Positions 45,540 through 57,065 of a stretch of 64,000 bases of DNA are shown in pieces; within the stretch, counting starts at the first letter, position 1, and every line of letters starts with the position of its first letter. The notes under the pieces were generated by a model. It was not told where the DNA came from. It worked only from the letters and a program-made list of their open reading frames with translations, and made no database searches. The stretch covers positions 2,180,142 through 2,244,141 of the forward strand of contig JAEVLN010000005.1 in NCBI GenBank assembly GCA_018350325.1, in the 5' to 3' direction. Source of the DNA: Globodera rostochiensis. Taxonomy: Eukaryota; Nematoda; Chromadorea; Rhabditida; Heteroderidae. The position numbers and the translations under genes are program-made.

Positions 45540-48134
45540 TCAACGTCTTCTGCGAGTCCCATCCTCGAAGAACACTCCGCCGTCCAAGGCGCAATATTTC
45601 GGGCAAATGCCTTTCTCGCCGTACTTCCCAAGCGGGCCGTGAGACCCGGATGGTCCAGCGAATCCGTTAGGTCCCGGAATGCCTTCGGGCCCGTTTCGAC
45701 CTGAAGCCTTAATTAGAATTCCATAAAGTGCATTTTCCACCTTTTGGTCCGGGAGCTCCATCTTTGCCTGGCAGTCCAACTTTGCCAGTTGGTCCTGGAG
45801 GTCCGACGGGGCCCGGTTCGCCTAAATTTTCTGATATTTGGAAAAGCAAAGAAAGGACCTTCTCACCCGGCGGCCCAGATTCACCGGGTATCACTTGCTG
45901 AATGAATTAACACATCGAACGAACGCATAAATATATTCAACTCTGACTTCGTTACTTGCCGGACTTCCCGGCTCACCAGAAGGCCCCAGAAGCCCTATAA
46001 ATGCATTATTTTCTTGTAAAGACTCCGTTGGTTTCCTAAAAAATAACCCTTTTCGCCAGGCGGTCCCGGCGGTCCTGTAAAAAGATTGGGAATATAAAGT
46101 AAAAGTGCGTTCATTCGAAACCTTTCGGGCCTTCCTCTCCCGGATTGCCCTCCGGTCCTGGTCGTCCCGAAAGTCCTTCTGTTGCGTAAATTTAAATATT
46201 CTCCGAAATTATGATTATTCTTGCCAGATCCCGGCTCCCCCACGGGTCCCGGGTTTCCTGGTGGCCCCGGAGGTCCGCGGGGGCATGGCAAACACGGCGG
46301 CGGAGTGACAATGTCACCTTAACGGAGAATTAGCGCGTAAGTGTGGGTTCCACGAACAAATTGGCGGCGTGGAGCCGGATGCCCCGGGGTTTCCGGGCGC
46401 GCCGGGCCTTCCTAAACAAAAAGTTCTTTTGATAGAATTTTGTTCAGTCCACGGACCGGGTCTTCCAGGCCTTCCGTTTCGTCCGGGCAGACCTTCAATC
46501 GAATTGCATTCTTTTTTGAAGACTTTCATACCTGGAGGCCCCGGCACACAGCACTTCAATCGGAAAGGGACAATAAAAGGCGGAAATTTGAATTCAATGG
46601 AAGGGACCTTCGCACATTCTTTTGCGTCCACCCGGTTGCCCGTGAAGTAACCAGATTGGCGTTCCGTTCGGTTTCGATACGGCGCGGAAGGAAGTAACGT
46701 TAGCGACTCAATCTGAGAGATCAGCTCTGAAGCGGAGCCCTAAACAAACGTTCAAAAACCAAAATGAGACTGATTTTAATCGATTTAGGCTATGAAATGC
46801 TTCAACAGGCCAATGCAGTTTATTTTCGAAGATACAGTAACCGCCGCCATAATCCTCTTGCCCTGGGGCTATTCGCATAAATGCCTCTTTGCCCTGGGGC
46901 TATTCGCATAAATGCCTCTTTGCCCTGGGGCTATTCGCATAAATGCCTTTTTGCCCTGGGGCTATTCGCATAAATGCCTCTTTGCCCTGGGGCTATTCGC
47001 ATAAATGCCTTTTTGCCCTGGGGCTATTCGCATAAATGCCTCTTTGCCCTGGGGCTATTCGCATAAATGCCTCTTTGCCCTGGGGCTATTCGCATAAATT
47101 GCATTTGTCCAGCAGTTTACCCAGGGCTCCCAGATTTGATGATTTATCATCATCTTGGTGTTTTTTGGAATGTCAATGATGCTAAAATTTAAAAATGATG
47201 ATTTGATGATTTTTGTTGTTTTTTGGATGCTCATGATGATTTTTGCTGCTTTTTGTGTGTTTTGAGGATTTTAGTGTGTTTTTTTGAAAATGGCACTGGT
47301 GGAATGCAAAATTTTCTATTAAATTTTGAATATTTGGCGTAATGTTAATTCATTTTTTCTCTATATTTTCAAAAAACCTCCTTTTCCATTGTTCCGGTTT
47401 GAAATAATTGGGAATTTTCTTAATAAAAAACCTCATTTTCAATTTTTTTTAAAGCAAAAAAGCATCACATCTTCTGCAAATTTAGTTGCAATCTCTTAAC
47501 AAATCGAGTCAAAAACGCGAAAAATTTTCTCGGCGGCGCCTATCGGCACCGCCGACCCCTCCCCCCCCCCCACTAAAAAAAGTATTTGGGAAGACTGCGC
47601 GCAAAAAAAAACATCATTTTAGCACAATGGACGGATGTCCGCAATTCATTGAAAGTTGAGACCGTAAAATCACTGGCCCAAATCAAAGTCAATTTCGATC
47701 ATTCGTGCCCCGAGTTTTATCAAATGTTAATTTCAAACAAAAAACTTCTTACATCGATCATGGATAATCAAAAATATGGCATTTGAACATTTCACATTCA
47801 CTATTTACCTGTTAAACAAAGGTTTTAAAAAAATGATGCTTTTTGGTCCCAAATGATGCTTTTTTGTTAGCCAAATGATGTTTTTGAAAATTTTCATCTG
47901 GGAGCCCTGAGTTTACCCCTATTTTTATTTAAGATTTTGTCGCACCTCGCAGAATTCGCGCCCGTTTCTGTTCTCTTGTCGCAGGGAATTTGTGTAATGG
48001 AAAAGGAGTGGCAAAGTGAGCGCGACAGCCAACAAAGCGGCCAACGAGAAACCTAGCGCTGAATAGGCCACCAAACGGTAGGCATTCACTTTGGAGTCCA
48101 AATTTGTGGCGGATTTGTCGCAATGAGCGGACAT
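45540..48134 (-). CDS. Cuticle collagen, intron-rich
   Basis: The first exon (48134-47946) carries the cuticle collagen N-terminal block: AYRLVAYSALGFSLAALLAV (signal-anchor) and LRQENRNGREFCE; exon 2 starts at 46739 with GSASELISQIESL, restoring the family's FCxGSA junction. A furin-like RNRTER stretch, then KCC VPGPPG, begin the Gly-X-Y region, which is spread over about ten short exons (for example GPPGPPGNPGPVGEPG, GRPGPEGNPGEEGPKG, GEPGPVGPPGPTGKVG). The C-terminus, GICPKYCALDGGVFFEDGTRRRR, is the conserved cuticle collagen tail. It is secreted by the hypodermis and assembled into the cuticle. Introns 46179-46224 and probably 45898-45959 start with GC. Intron 1 (46740-47945) contains a 31-bp array and a complete hAT-type transposon. 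Most C. elegans cuticle collagens have far fewer introns. Confidence 0.92.
46848..47100. repeat. 31-bp tandem array in collagen intron 1, eight copies
   Basis: Units contain GCCCTGGGGCTATTCGCATA followed by AATGCCTCTTT or AATGCCTTTTT. The last unit ends CATAAATTGC. Copies are nearly perfect. Confidence 0.96.
47122..47909. mobile_element. Non-autonomous hAT-type DNA transposon with 8-bp target duplication
   Basis: Terminal inverted repeats: CAGGGCTCCCAGAT at the left end and ATCTGGGAGCCCTG at the right end. They are flanked on both sides by the same eight bases, AGTTTACC (47114-47121 and 47910-47917). CAGGG-type ends with 8-bp duplications are typical of the hAT superfamily. The 788-bp body is A+T-rich. 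It keeps an open stretch (47630-47786, plus strand) reading SLKVETVKSLAQIKVNFDHS, reminiscent of a hAT transposase C-terminus, so it is probably an internally deleted copy. It sits in intron 1 of the collagen gene. Confidence 0.9.
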
Positions 48135-49256
48135 TGCGTCAATGGTACTAAAGAGGGCTATGACCAATTGTCTGGCTGGACGAATCGTCGATTCCTTCGT
48201 AACTTAGAATTTTGAAGCGAATATATATTGGTTGGATGTGATCGAATGAATTTGGTGCTGTGGTTGGATTTATCCGAAATGAGTTGTTGATGGACGAATG
48301 TTCGCCTTTTAATTAGCTTTGAAGGCGCGGGCAAACACTAATGGACGGATTTGCTGGAAGGCAAATTGGGGAGGCGCCGAATTTAGCGAATTAATTGGAT
48401 TTGATTAGGCGCCGACACGAAGTTTTTGAATGGGCTTCGTTGTGGAGAAAGAACGGGAACAATTTATCTGATTTGTGAGTCTCAAAATCCCCGATTTTCA
48501 GGGGGGGGGGAGGGGAATGGGAAACATTGAATAAAATTGGAAATTAATGTATACAACTTCCGTTTGTTTGCTTTTCCAATCAACCCTCCATAAGAGCTAT
48601 TTTTCTATAAATTGTGTCCAGTCCCTTCTGAGGCTTCTCCATCGCCTGGGGGGTTATTTATTTTTATATGAATTCGTTCGTTCATCAACATTTTGGAGAT
48701 GTTATGAAATGAATACACTTTTAATTATCAAAGTGTAATTGAACGTTTTGCTCATTAACAAATAAATTCTCAACCGTTGCAAAAGGCTTTTATCGCTTCG
48801 CCGAATTCTCTTGTCCAAAACAACCAATCGTTTAGATTAATTTATGCCAAAGAATCTTTTCAAATGCGAGGGAAGTGAGTGAATGAACGAATTGGTCATT
48901 ATGGGGGGGGGGGGGGGGGTCCGTCGTCTCGCCAGCTTTTGTCGGCTGTCACCAACGCCGCAAGGGTTATTGGGGGGGGGGGGGCTTCTCTCCTTTTGGG
49001 GGGGGGGGCTTCTCCCCTTTTATCCTCACACAACGCTTTCACTATATTTGCAAATCAATCTCTCGTATGCTTTGCCCTTTCGTTCACATTCAAACGACCG
49101 ATCAAAAAGCTTTTAATTAGTGTTCGGCAAATGCGGTTTGTTTGTCAGTTTGATTATGCCATTTTGCTTTCAATCAATTTGCCATTAAAATGTAATTCAT
49201 ATTCATTATCGCTATTATTTATTATCACTTTTTCATCAGATCAAACTTTTGTCAAA
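48135..49256. other. Intergenic between divergent genes
   Basis: Two or three long G runs (48502-48511, 48904-48920, 48973-48984, 49000-49008). I see no exon with coding signal. It should hold the promoters of the collagen and the PGAP2-like gene. Confidence 0.5.
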
Positions 49257-50631
49257 ATGGACGAACAGAACGCTTCCGATTGGAGAAAGGGCAATTCGGA
49301 CAAAACTTTGTTACCCCCCAAAGGCAACGCAATTGTTGTCCCAATGGTGCCAATTGAGCGTCAGCAATCGCCCCCAGGCGCGCCAACCGCACACTTTCGC
49401 CTGAGGACATTGTGCCTGATCGGAGCCCTCCTCCCAGGCAAAGCTTTTCGGCTAATTTAATCCTTTCGATTTGGTCCAATGCTTTTCCTACACTAATTGT
49501 CCGTCCTCTGTTTATTATCGATGTGTTAATCCGTCCCGTCCGACGCCCAATTTTGGCGAAACGCATCCCCTCAGGCGTTGGCTGCTATGTCTGTCTCTTC
49601 TACACATTTCTGTTCCAATCCGATCGCATTCGCAACTTCACTTCATCGCACTGTCCCAACGTGTTAAGGTGGGGGGGGGGGGTCCCTCTAAACTGCTTGA
49701 AGTCATTCTCTCTGCTGTTTCGGTTGTGCAGTCGCTTTCCTCCAGTTTCCTACAGGTTTTCTAGTAGGGATGCTCGGGAATTGAAATTTACCGAGACTCG
49801 AGACTCTCGAACATCCCTATTTTCTACAAATGTTTGGACTTTGGCTTCTTTCCCTTTAAAGCATTGGCGTTTGGCAGCCCCAAAAGTCCTTTTGGCTGTT
49901 CGTTCTGTTCCTCCACATGCCGGCCCGTCTCTTCTTCGGATTTGTATTTAAATGACCAAAACAAATGTCACAAATCCCATTCAATTCGCCCGCGGTTAGA
50001 TGTACAAGTCGCAGTTCGCTCTTGGCCTATCCGAATACAAAAACCGTTCGTGGTACGATAAAATGGTCACTGCGCATGTCCGGCTAATTCTCCTGGAGAT
50101 GTTCGGGTTGGTCGCCGTGTCCATCATCGACATTGACGCCCAATTTGGTATTTGCTTTCCGAATGTTTTTTACGACTTTTTCGCCACAAATTCAAAGTAT
50201 TACACGCTTTGGCCTATTTTGTATGGATCGCATCGTTCAACTTCAATATGCTCTTCAATACAATACTCCACCATCATTCGGGCATTCGAAAACTGCGAAA
50301 ATCGGCAAAATTTTGTTTTTTTTTCAATTTAAAAGTTCTGAAACTTTCAGCTTGAGCCGCTGTTCTACTTGAAATGTGCGATTTGTTATGGCGTTGCCTA
50401 TCCTTTGTCCGTGTCCACCGGCTTTACCTATTTCGGCTATCTGTTCACTTGCAATTCCCTCTGTAACTTAAATATAATTGCCTTTATTCTTCCATTTACT
50501 TCTCTTAAACTGCAGTCTATTCTCTGTTTTCGCTGGCGGAGTACATCATCGTGGGGGTGAACAGTTTGTTCTACTTTATGATGATTTGGGAGATGGAGGG
50601 CAGCGAGTTGGAGCTGTACGTGAGGACATGA
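49257..50631 (+). CDS. PGAP2/FRAG1-like membrane protein (GPI-anchor remodelling)
   Basis: Exons 49257-49437, 49575-49668, 49862-49943, 50000-50147, 50198-50304, 50351-50462 and 50516-50631 phase to 279 residues. Layout fits the Frag1/PGAP2 family: a polar N-terminus, a first TM segment (LCLIGALLPGVGCYVCLFYTFLF), an ectodomain with NFTSSHCPNV (family Asn-x-Thr-x-x-x-Cys), then TM segments around FWLFVLFLHMPARLFFGF, LILLEMFGLVAVSIIDI, VLHALAYFVWIASFNFNMLF, AICYGVAYPLSVSTGFTYFG and SLAEYIIVGVNSLFYFMM. PGAP2 acts in the Golgi in lipid remodelling of GPI anchors. Two introns (49438-49574, 50305-50350) start with GC; with GT donors the frame would stop or lose the membrane segments. Confidence 0.82.
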
Positions 50632-51321
50632 ACGAAAGCAAACACCAAATTATGTTTAGACTGTTGAGATTTATTTGAAAACAAAAAATAAATCAATTTG
50701 TTCATATTTAAAGGAAATGAAATTTGCCTCGGGGAACAGCAGTCCATTAAAGTGAGAGACAGAAAACGAAAGAGAAGTTTATTTAAATGGAAATATTATT
50801 TATTTCTTTTATTGTTAATAGGAAATATTTAAAAAGTTTAGTGAACAATTAAAGACAATTAGAAGGGGAAATTATTACAAATTATCTGTTGGGACGGTGA
50901 GGACCCGAAAAAAGGGAAATAAAAACTGCAGCAGAAAGGAGAAGAGAATCCGTCGGATGGGTGGGAGGGATCTTTAATTATCCAAACGATGCCCCGGGGG
51001 GAAGTCAAGAAGCTCATGCCAACAAATATAAAAGTAAATGAAAGTATTGGGGGACAGTGAAAGGTGCCCCCGGGGGAGGGAGGGAACAATTCATCCAACA
51101 GATTGAACAACGGCGGCCTTTGTTCAAATAAAAGGTCGCTTTGCGGATGATATGCTCGCCTGATTCTTGGGCATTTAAAATGTGGCAAATGCTAATGGAA
51201 TTATTGCACAATTACATAAATGGGAAACGACCCGAACATCCGTTCATTCCTTCGGTTTATCTCCGATTTGAATTCGAATCTTCAGGCCTTTGGGGGTTTG
51301 GAACGGTGCGGTTACGTTATC
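50632..51321. other. Intergenic between convergent genes
   Basis: A+T-rich 50640-50880; no coding exon seen on either strand. Confidence 0.5.
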
Positions 51322-52674
51322 TTACAGTGCCAGACGCTGTCCCGTCTCTCTGTACTCCTTCCCGTTGATGCTCCTCGTCTTCCCGTTCCTTTCCCCATGG
51401 GATGAACGGCCACAACAGCACAGTCTTTTCTTGTAGCAGAGGGCAAAACCGAACAGTACAGCGATGCTCAGCAGTGAGATCAGAAGGACATTGCGCAGCA
51501 ACTGCCACTCCTCCTCCTCCCCAGCATGTTCACGTTGTTCAGGTTCGATTGGATTTAATCGCTTTTCTTCGTCGCCAGATTCTCGACTGATCGAATAAGA
51601 CGAAGTTGGAAGAAGTGATGGCAATGAATGACTTCTTGACTGGTGTTCCGTTGAGGGGGAATGGAACGTTGGCACTGAGCCGCGAGGTGCCGGCACGGCA
51701 GTGGAAGCGTCCAGCAGAAGCTAAACAATTCAAAAAAAAACCCTAAATTTATTCTTTTATTCAGTCTTGCCGTTGGTGATTCTTCTTCTGTGTTTTCTCG
51801 TAGAAATGCTTGCGATGTCGACGACATTCGTTCGATGGTCGTTTTGCGCTGCTCGATGCCCACCCGATCGACCCTCGGGGGGTTATGACGCCCTCCAGTG
51901 CCAGCCGCCGATGAGGCCGCCCTTTGTTCAGTGCTGCCGTTTATTTTCTGGTGTTTGTTGGGCTGTTCGACATCCAGTTTAAAGTCCAAGGGGTCCGACT
52001 GCACTTGCGATTTGCGCGACTCGAACTTCACTTTGCCTGAAATTGTTTTCTTACAGAGTTTAACTAAAATCTTTCGACTTTTGACCTGCGGACATCAGCT
52101 TCAGCTGGTTCTCCCGGCGCACGGTGACTTCGAAAAACAGTCGCACTTTCTCTGCACCGGCGAACACATTGCGCTCGAACAGCACCTCCGGCGGCGTGTC
52201 CTCCTCCTCCCCCGCGTAGTCGTCCTCCGCCTCCGGCGGCCCCTCCGGTAGCCCCTCCGGCGCCCCCCCAATGTTGGCCGTTTCTTCACCGTCCATGTGA
52301 ATTTCCAGAAAGGTTTTGCACAGCCAAAAGCTATTCAGCTTGGCCACTTCTTCTTTGCTCTGAACGGACAGAAATTCGCTCCGATTTCAATTTTTGTCAT
52401 GCCTTTCCAGCGTTTATCCACAACAAATCGTCCACATTCGGCACCATCACTTTTCCCTCACAATTCGCCTCTTTCTGAACCAAAAAAAAATATTATTTAA
52501 AATTGTTTAAATCGAAACGTTTACCGCCACGGGGAACACATAAAAGAGGTGAAGCTCCGTCGGCTTCAGCGCTTTCCAATAGTCGGACAGCCAAAACTGC
52601 TCAATTGTGACGAGCAAATCGGACGTCTTGCCCATTCCGTATTCGACGTTGCTTTTTGCCTCGGGTTTTGACAT
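51322..52674 (-). CDS. Unrecognised protein with a C-terminal transmembrane segment
   Basis: Exons 52674-52525, 52474-52403, 52359-52086, 52036-51771 and 51720-51322 phase to 386 residues. The N-terminal half looks like a folded domain (SDLLVTIEQFWLSDYWKALK, VPNVDDLLWINAGK, LNSFWLCKTFLEIH). An acidic low-complexity insert follows (GLPEGPPEAEDDYAGEEED), then VLFERNVFAGAEKVRLFFEV and a charged, Ser/Gln-rich linker. A single hydrophobic segment, VLLISLLSIAVLFGFALCY, lies about 45 residues from the C-terminus and is followed by KKRLCCCG, where the Cys could be palmitoylated. Topology and function are unknown. Introns 52360-52402 and 51721-51770 start with GC and have no in-phase GT alternative that I could find. 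The first 14 codons are repeated at 56924-56968 by the tandem duplication. Confidence 0.65.
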
Positions 52675-52773
52675 TTTCCGAATTGCTAAGAAATAAATTG
52701 AAAGAAATTAATTTGCTATTCTCATTGATAAATAAATATTCGAAATAATTGATTCTCTCTATTTAACTAAAAC

Positions 52774-53420
52774 TTAAATAAGTATATGCCAAAACTGACC
52801 GGAGGAGGAAAAGCAAAGTCGGAAAAGGCCCTCGCCCGAATTTGGCCGCAGCCCACTTTTGGGACGGCCTTTTGAGACCGGAAGTCGGCATTCGAACACC
52901 GCCGCCGAACTTTTGTGTGCCGATGACTTGGCCACTTTGGCGTCCTCCAATCGAACATTCGGACCCGAATGGGCACATTCGCAACCGGACAAAGTCGGAG
53001 GGTTGGGGGCGGAAGAGTTCAATTGGACGGGCTGCACACAGACGCTAAATTGCCAATTTGTTTAAAGCATCTTCCAAAAAGGGCTCAAAAAATCAAATCG
53101 ATTTTTGTGATTGAACAAATTTAACACCGCCCCACCCCCAAGGCGCCAACCCCAACGCGGCCCATTCAATTTGCCCACCTGTACCCATTCCGCGTGCACT
53201 GCTCACAATGCTCGCACTTTTTGCCTTCGCCTAAGTCGGCATTGTCCACAAGCCGAAGTGCCGTGCCGCCTTCTTCCAGCGGACAAATCACTTCCACACA
53301 ATCCGATTGGTCCGATTTTGCTGCCACGAGGCAAAAAAGCAGCAAAATTACGGTAAGAGGGAGAAGGGAGGACACTGTAGTCGACTGTTTACGCTGGGGA
53401 GTACGGTAGCTTTGTAGCAT
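52774..53420 (-). CDS. Small secreted Cys-containing protein, copy 1
   Basis: Exons 53420-53179 and 53044-52774 join in phase 2, giving 170 residues. A signal peptide is clear (SSLLPLTVILLLFCLVAA) with cleavage probably before KSDQSD. The mature part has VEVICPLEEGG, CEHCEQC and SGCECAHSG, so eight or more cysteines, followed by a basic tail. No family is recognised. The intact reading frame and signal peptide make it a reasonable real gene; the second copy (57066-57710) carries the same first exon but a frame break in the second. Confidence 0.65.
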
Positions 53421-56400
53421 TCTCCGAAAATTGGTTTGGATCGTGTGAAGTTAAGTAAATTCTTCTTCTTCTGAATGATTTGATGCTGACATCAACGGAC
53501 AGAATAAATTGGACCTTAAAAATATAATTTTATGTTTATTTGTTGAAAAAGACCAATTAAAATTAGGGTTTCCAAATAAAACGGAACAAATTTTGTCCAT
53601 ACGTTCCATTTCCATTCATTGGACGTGCGAAAGAACGAAAGTTTAATGCCGTTTGGTTAAGCGACGTTAAGGCGAAGCGGCCAATACTTTTGGATGAGTG
53701 GGCAAAAGTAACATTTGAGAGGCAAAAGAAGAATATGTAAACAGAAGAAGAAAGTGCGGGACAAGAAAAGACTTGGCAGTGATTGGAGGGACAACACAAA
53801 AAGAAGCAAACCATTTGAAGGGTGAGAGGGTGATCAGAAAGGCATCTGATCAGTGATCAGAGGCCACTGATTGGGTTAACTTTTAGGATCATGTCGTTGT
53901 TTTGTTCTTGAGATGATTGTTCTGACACGGATCGGATAATTTCACCTCTACTGACTCATTTTCCCGATTTGATCTAACCCCCCCCTTCCCCCCCCCCCCC
54001 CTTCGTCCGACTCTCAGAGATTAACACACGCGGGGGGGGGGGGGGGAGGGGGACTAAATGTTGTGTACGGAAGCGCGACAGCAACCGGAACAGAATGGAC
54101 GGACGGTCCAATCGAATTGGCCAATCCATTTCATCCGCCCATCTGCCCCCCCCCCAAATCATCTCACCACAAATTTTTGTCGATGGGATTGGCTATGGCC
54201 ACCGTTGTAGAGATGGCCCTGTCACTCGTCTTCACATCGGAGGAAGTGAAGAAATAGTGGAGGGAAGAGGGCAGGGGAGAGGGAAGAGGATGAATGAAGA
54301 AGGGGGGGGGGAGGGGGGAGGGGGGGCCGCTTAAGGGGGGGGGGGAGGGAGGGGGCCGCTTAAGGGGGGGGGGGGGAGTGTGTTGGAAGATGCGCAAACA
54401 GTTTTGCTCTTGGAAGAGACACTTCACCTCATTTGCATCATATGGCTGGCTGAACGGTGGAGAGTTTGTGATTTGGCAATTGCGCAATTCGCCGGAGGGA
54501 GGGGGGGGCAGAGTGTTCTCAAGAATCCCGAATCAGCAAGAGCTAAAAAAGAAGTTCCAATGAATCTAAAAAAACAAAAAAGTTCCACGGCATTTTGCCT
54601 ATTCCTCGGCATGGTATAAATTGGCATGTGGATAAAATGATAGAAAGAAATCGATTTGAAACGAATGGAATTGCGAAAATTGGAGGAAAGGTCGGGGAAG
54701 GAATTCCGTTGAATCAAAATGAGATGAGACGGAACTGAACGCAAAAAGGACAAAAGGTGAAAATGCGTCCCCGGAGGAAAGGTGACTGGACAGGGAAATG
54801 GATCCCCTGGGGGTAAATGAAGTGGTGGCGGTTGGATGGCGGGATCGGTTGAGCAAGTCAAAGTCAACACTTCCCCGGGGGGGGGGGGGATTGTGCTGCA
54901 AGCAGTTCAAACCCACCACAGCAGAGGATGTGACGGGGAAGGGCAAAGGCAAAGTGAATGGAAAGAACAGATAAATGTGTGGGATGAAAGGGCCGACCCC
55001 CCCCCCCCCCCCGGGGGCACTTTTGCGGTGGGAGGGAAAGACCGCTCCCGACGATAAATTGGGAAGGAGCGGACGGATGGACCGCCGGCAGAGCGAAAGC
55101 AGCACAAAAGCAAATCAGCAAACAAAAGTGTCGATTTCCCAGCTACTGGTTTGGGCGAAGGTGCGGTCGGCCTATCGGAGCTGCCGCATGCGGTGGCCAA
55201 GGCGTGCGCGCGTCTTGGCCTAAGGTGGGATTGATGGCTGATGGGGATAATGGGATTGATGGACAGATGGCCAAGAAGGGGCCCGGGTGGGAAATGTAAC
55301 TCGAAACCCCCGAGGGGGCAAACTGGTGGGAAAGCCCTAAAACGGCATCCATCCGCACTGACACCGGCAGCGTATTATTGTCAGGGACATTTTTGGCAAC
55401 CAAACATTTTCTGTAATGAGAAAACAACGATTGCCTTCTGTCGGGAATTTTCCTTTTTTCGTTTGTTCGGGAATTTCCGTCTTTTTGGACGTTGGCGATG
55501 CTTGTAATGTTTACATTTATTGCCTTATTTATATTGGCAACAAAATGTCGAGTGGAATGAATCATAATGGACAAATGAATGGGCGGGGGGGGGGGTGAAA
55601 CCCAATCCAATCGACCCCCCCCCCCACTTTATTTGTAGGCTCTTCATCAACGAAATTGTGCTCATTGGGGGGGGGGGGGGGAAGCAGTCCCAACATTTTG
55701 TAGAACAAAAACGAAAGTTTCAAAACAAAATAAACAGTCAGTCGGTTAATTTCAAAAATTGAGAACGATTCCGATCTCGAGAATAATCCGGCCATTTACT
55801 CTCGACGTTGAAGAATTGGCCGGGCCAAATGCTTTTGGAAGTAATAGCATTACGAAGCGTGAATTGTGTTTAATGCGAATGAACCAATAAGGCCCATTCA
55901 TTATTGTCCTGCTTTTTTCTTTTTCCTTTGGGTTTCTACACAATTGGCCGGCCATTCCTTGATCATCACATCACATTTATTGCAACAATTTGTGTACAAA
56001 TCGGTCGGACGGACGGAAATGGCCGGGGGGACGGGGGGAGGGGGAGGGGGACGGGGGAGAGGGGAGGGGGGGAGGGGATACCCCGCGGGGAGAAGGCCGG
56101 GCCCAACAGACTGGATGGAAAGGATCGCGGGGGTTGGGACGATGAATGAATGAATAATGAAAGAAACCCCTCGGGGGGGGGGGGAAGGACCCGTACCCGA
56201 CATGACAATGACTGTGGCGGTGTTCGGCTTTGGATGACCGTCCGTCCAATCGCAGCAGCCGTCTTCGAATTGCCAAATTTTCCCTTCTTTCTCAATGTGT
56301 CACCGCCGCTAAAGGAAGGACCGGGGAAGGAGGGGCGGTGAAGAAAGAAAGGAAGGAAAGAGAAGCGTGTCGGGAAGCGGGCGGTCGGGAGGCAACATAA

Positions 56401-56640
56401 AAGGAGAGGAACCCCTCCAAGGGGGCTCATTCTGTTCATTCCATCAGCATTTCAAATTGTATATCAACCAACCGATCCACCCTCCGATTGCCGTATAAAG
56501 CATTGTGAAATCCCCGCCTCCCTAAAGAATCAATCGGACGAATTCACCCTCCTCAAAGGGAAGGGTACATCAGAAAGGGGTTCTAATCCAAGGGTCCCTA
56601 GGAATTATACCTAAAGGTCTGAATATACCCCAAGGGAAGG
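53421..56640. other. Non-coding part of duplication copy 1
   Basis: No convincing exon. 53979-54054 has a C run (about 14) followed 40 bases later by a G run (about 14). 54301-54377 is G-rich around CCGCTTAAGG. 54995-55012 is a C run beside a G run. 56023-56075 is G-rich. TATA-like CATAAAAGG at 56397 could belong to a retrotransposon LTR. The same features recur in copy 2 near 58276-58348, 58600-58670, 59293-59312, 60355-60412 and 60731. Confidence 0.5.
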
Positions 56641-56752
56641 AGTTATTCGTGACAAGTGGTGGCAACGGCAACGACCGGAACTTTGATCAAAGGGATTAAT
56701 ATAAGGGAATTCGCGTACACCGGGTGAGAAAAAGGGCTGACCAATAAGGGCA

Positions 56753-56910
56753 ATGTCAGCAGCCATAAGAATGGCAATTGGGACAATGGTGAAAGGCTGA
56801 TAGGGAGACTGAATGAAGTCCATCCAATCACCCAGGCAGAGCAAAGAACGAAGAGGGTCTAAATAAATTAAGAGAAGAAAGGGTGATCATCAATGGGCTG
56901 TTGGAACGGA
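56753..56910 (+). pseudogene. Truncated Bel/Pao gag start in duplication copy 1
   Basis: Begins like the gag of the element at 61090 (MSAAIRMAIGTM) but a missing A causes a stop after about 15 codons, and the sequence ends at the duplication junction. A dead fragment. Confidence 0.8.
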
Positions 56911-57065
56911 GAAATGATTGGCCCCCATTCCGTATTCGACGTTGCTTTTTGCCTCGGGTTTTGACATTTCCGAATTGCTAAGAAATAAATTGAAAAAAAT
57001 TTAATTTGCTATTCTCATTGAAAAATAATATTCGAAATAATTGATTCTCTCTATTTAACTAAAAC

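Larger units (their letters stand above)
52631..56910. repeat. Direct duplication, copy 1 (4.28 kb)
   Basis: Near identical to 56924-61249. It starts inside the first exon of the upstream membrane-protein gene (CCCATTCCGTATTCGAC) and ends in the retrotransposon gag start (CTGTTGGAACGGA). Differences between copies are mostly one-base indels in G, C or A runs. Confidence 0.95.

Noticed and set aside
50859..51188. 109-codon minus-strand ORF between PGAP2-like and the membrane protein
   Set aside because: No homology, no splice context, and low-complexity residues.
53563..53814. 83-codon minus-strand ORF present in both duplication copies
   Set aside because: Both copies are near identical at all sites, so conservation says nothing; composition is not protein-like.
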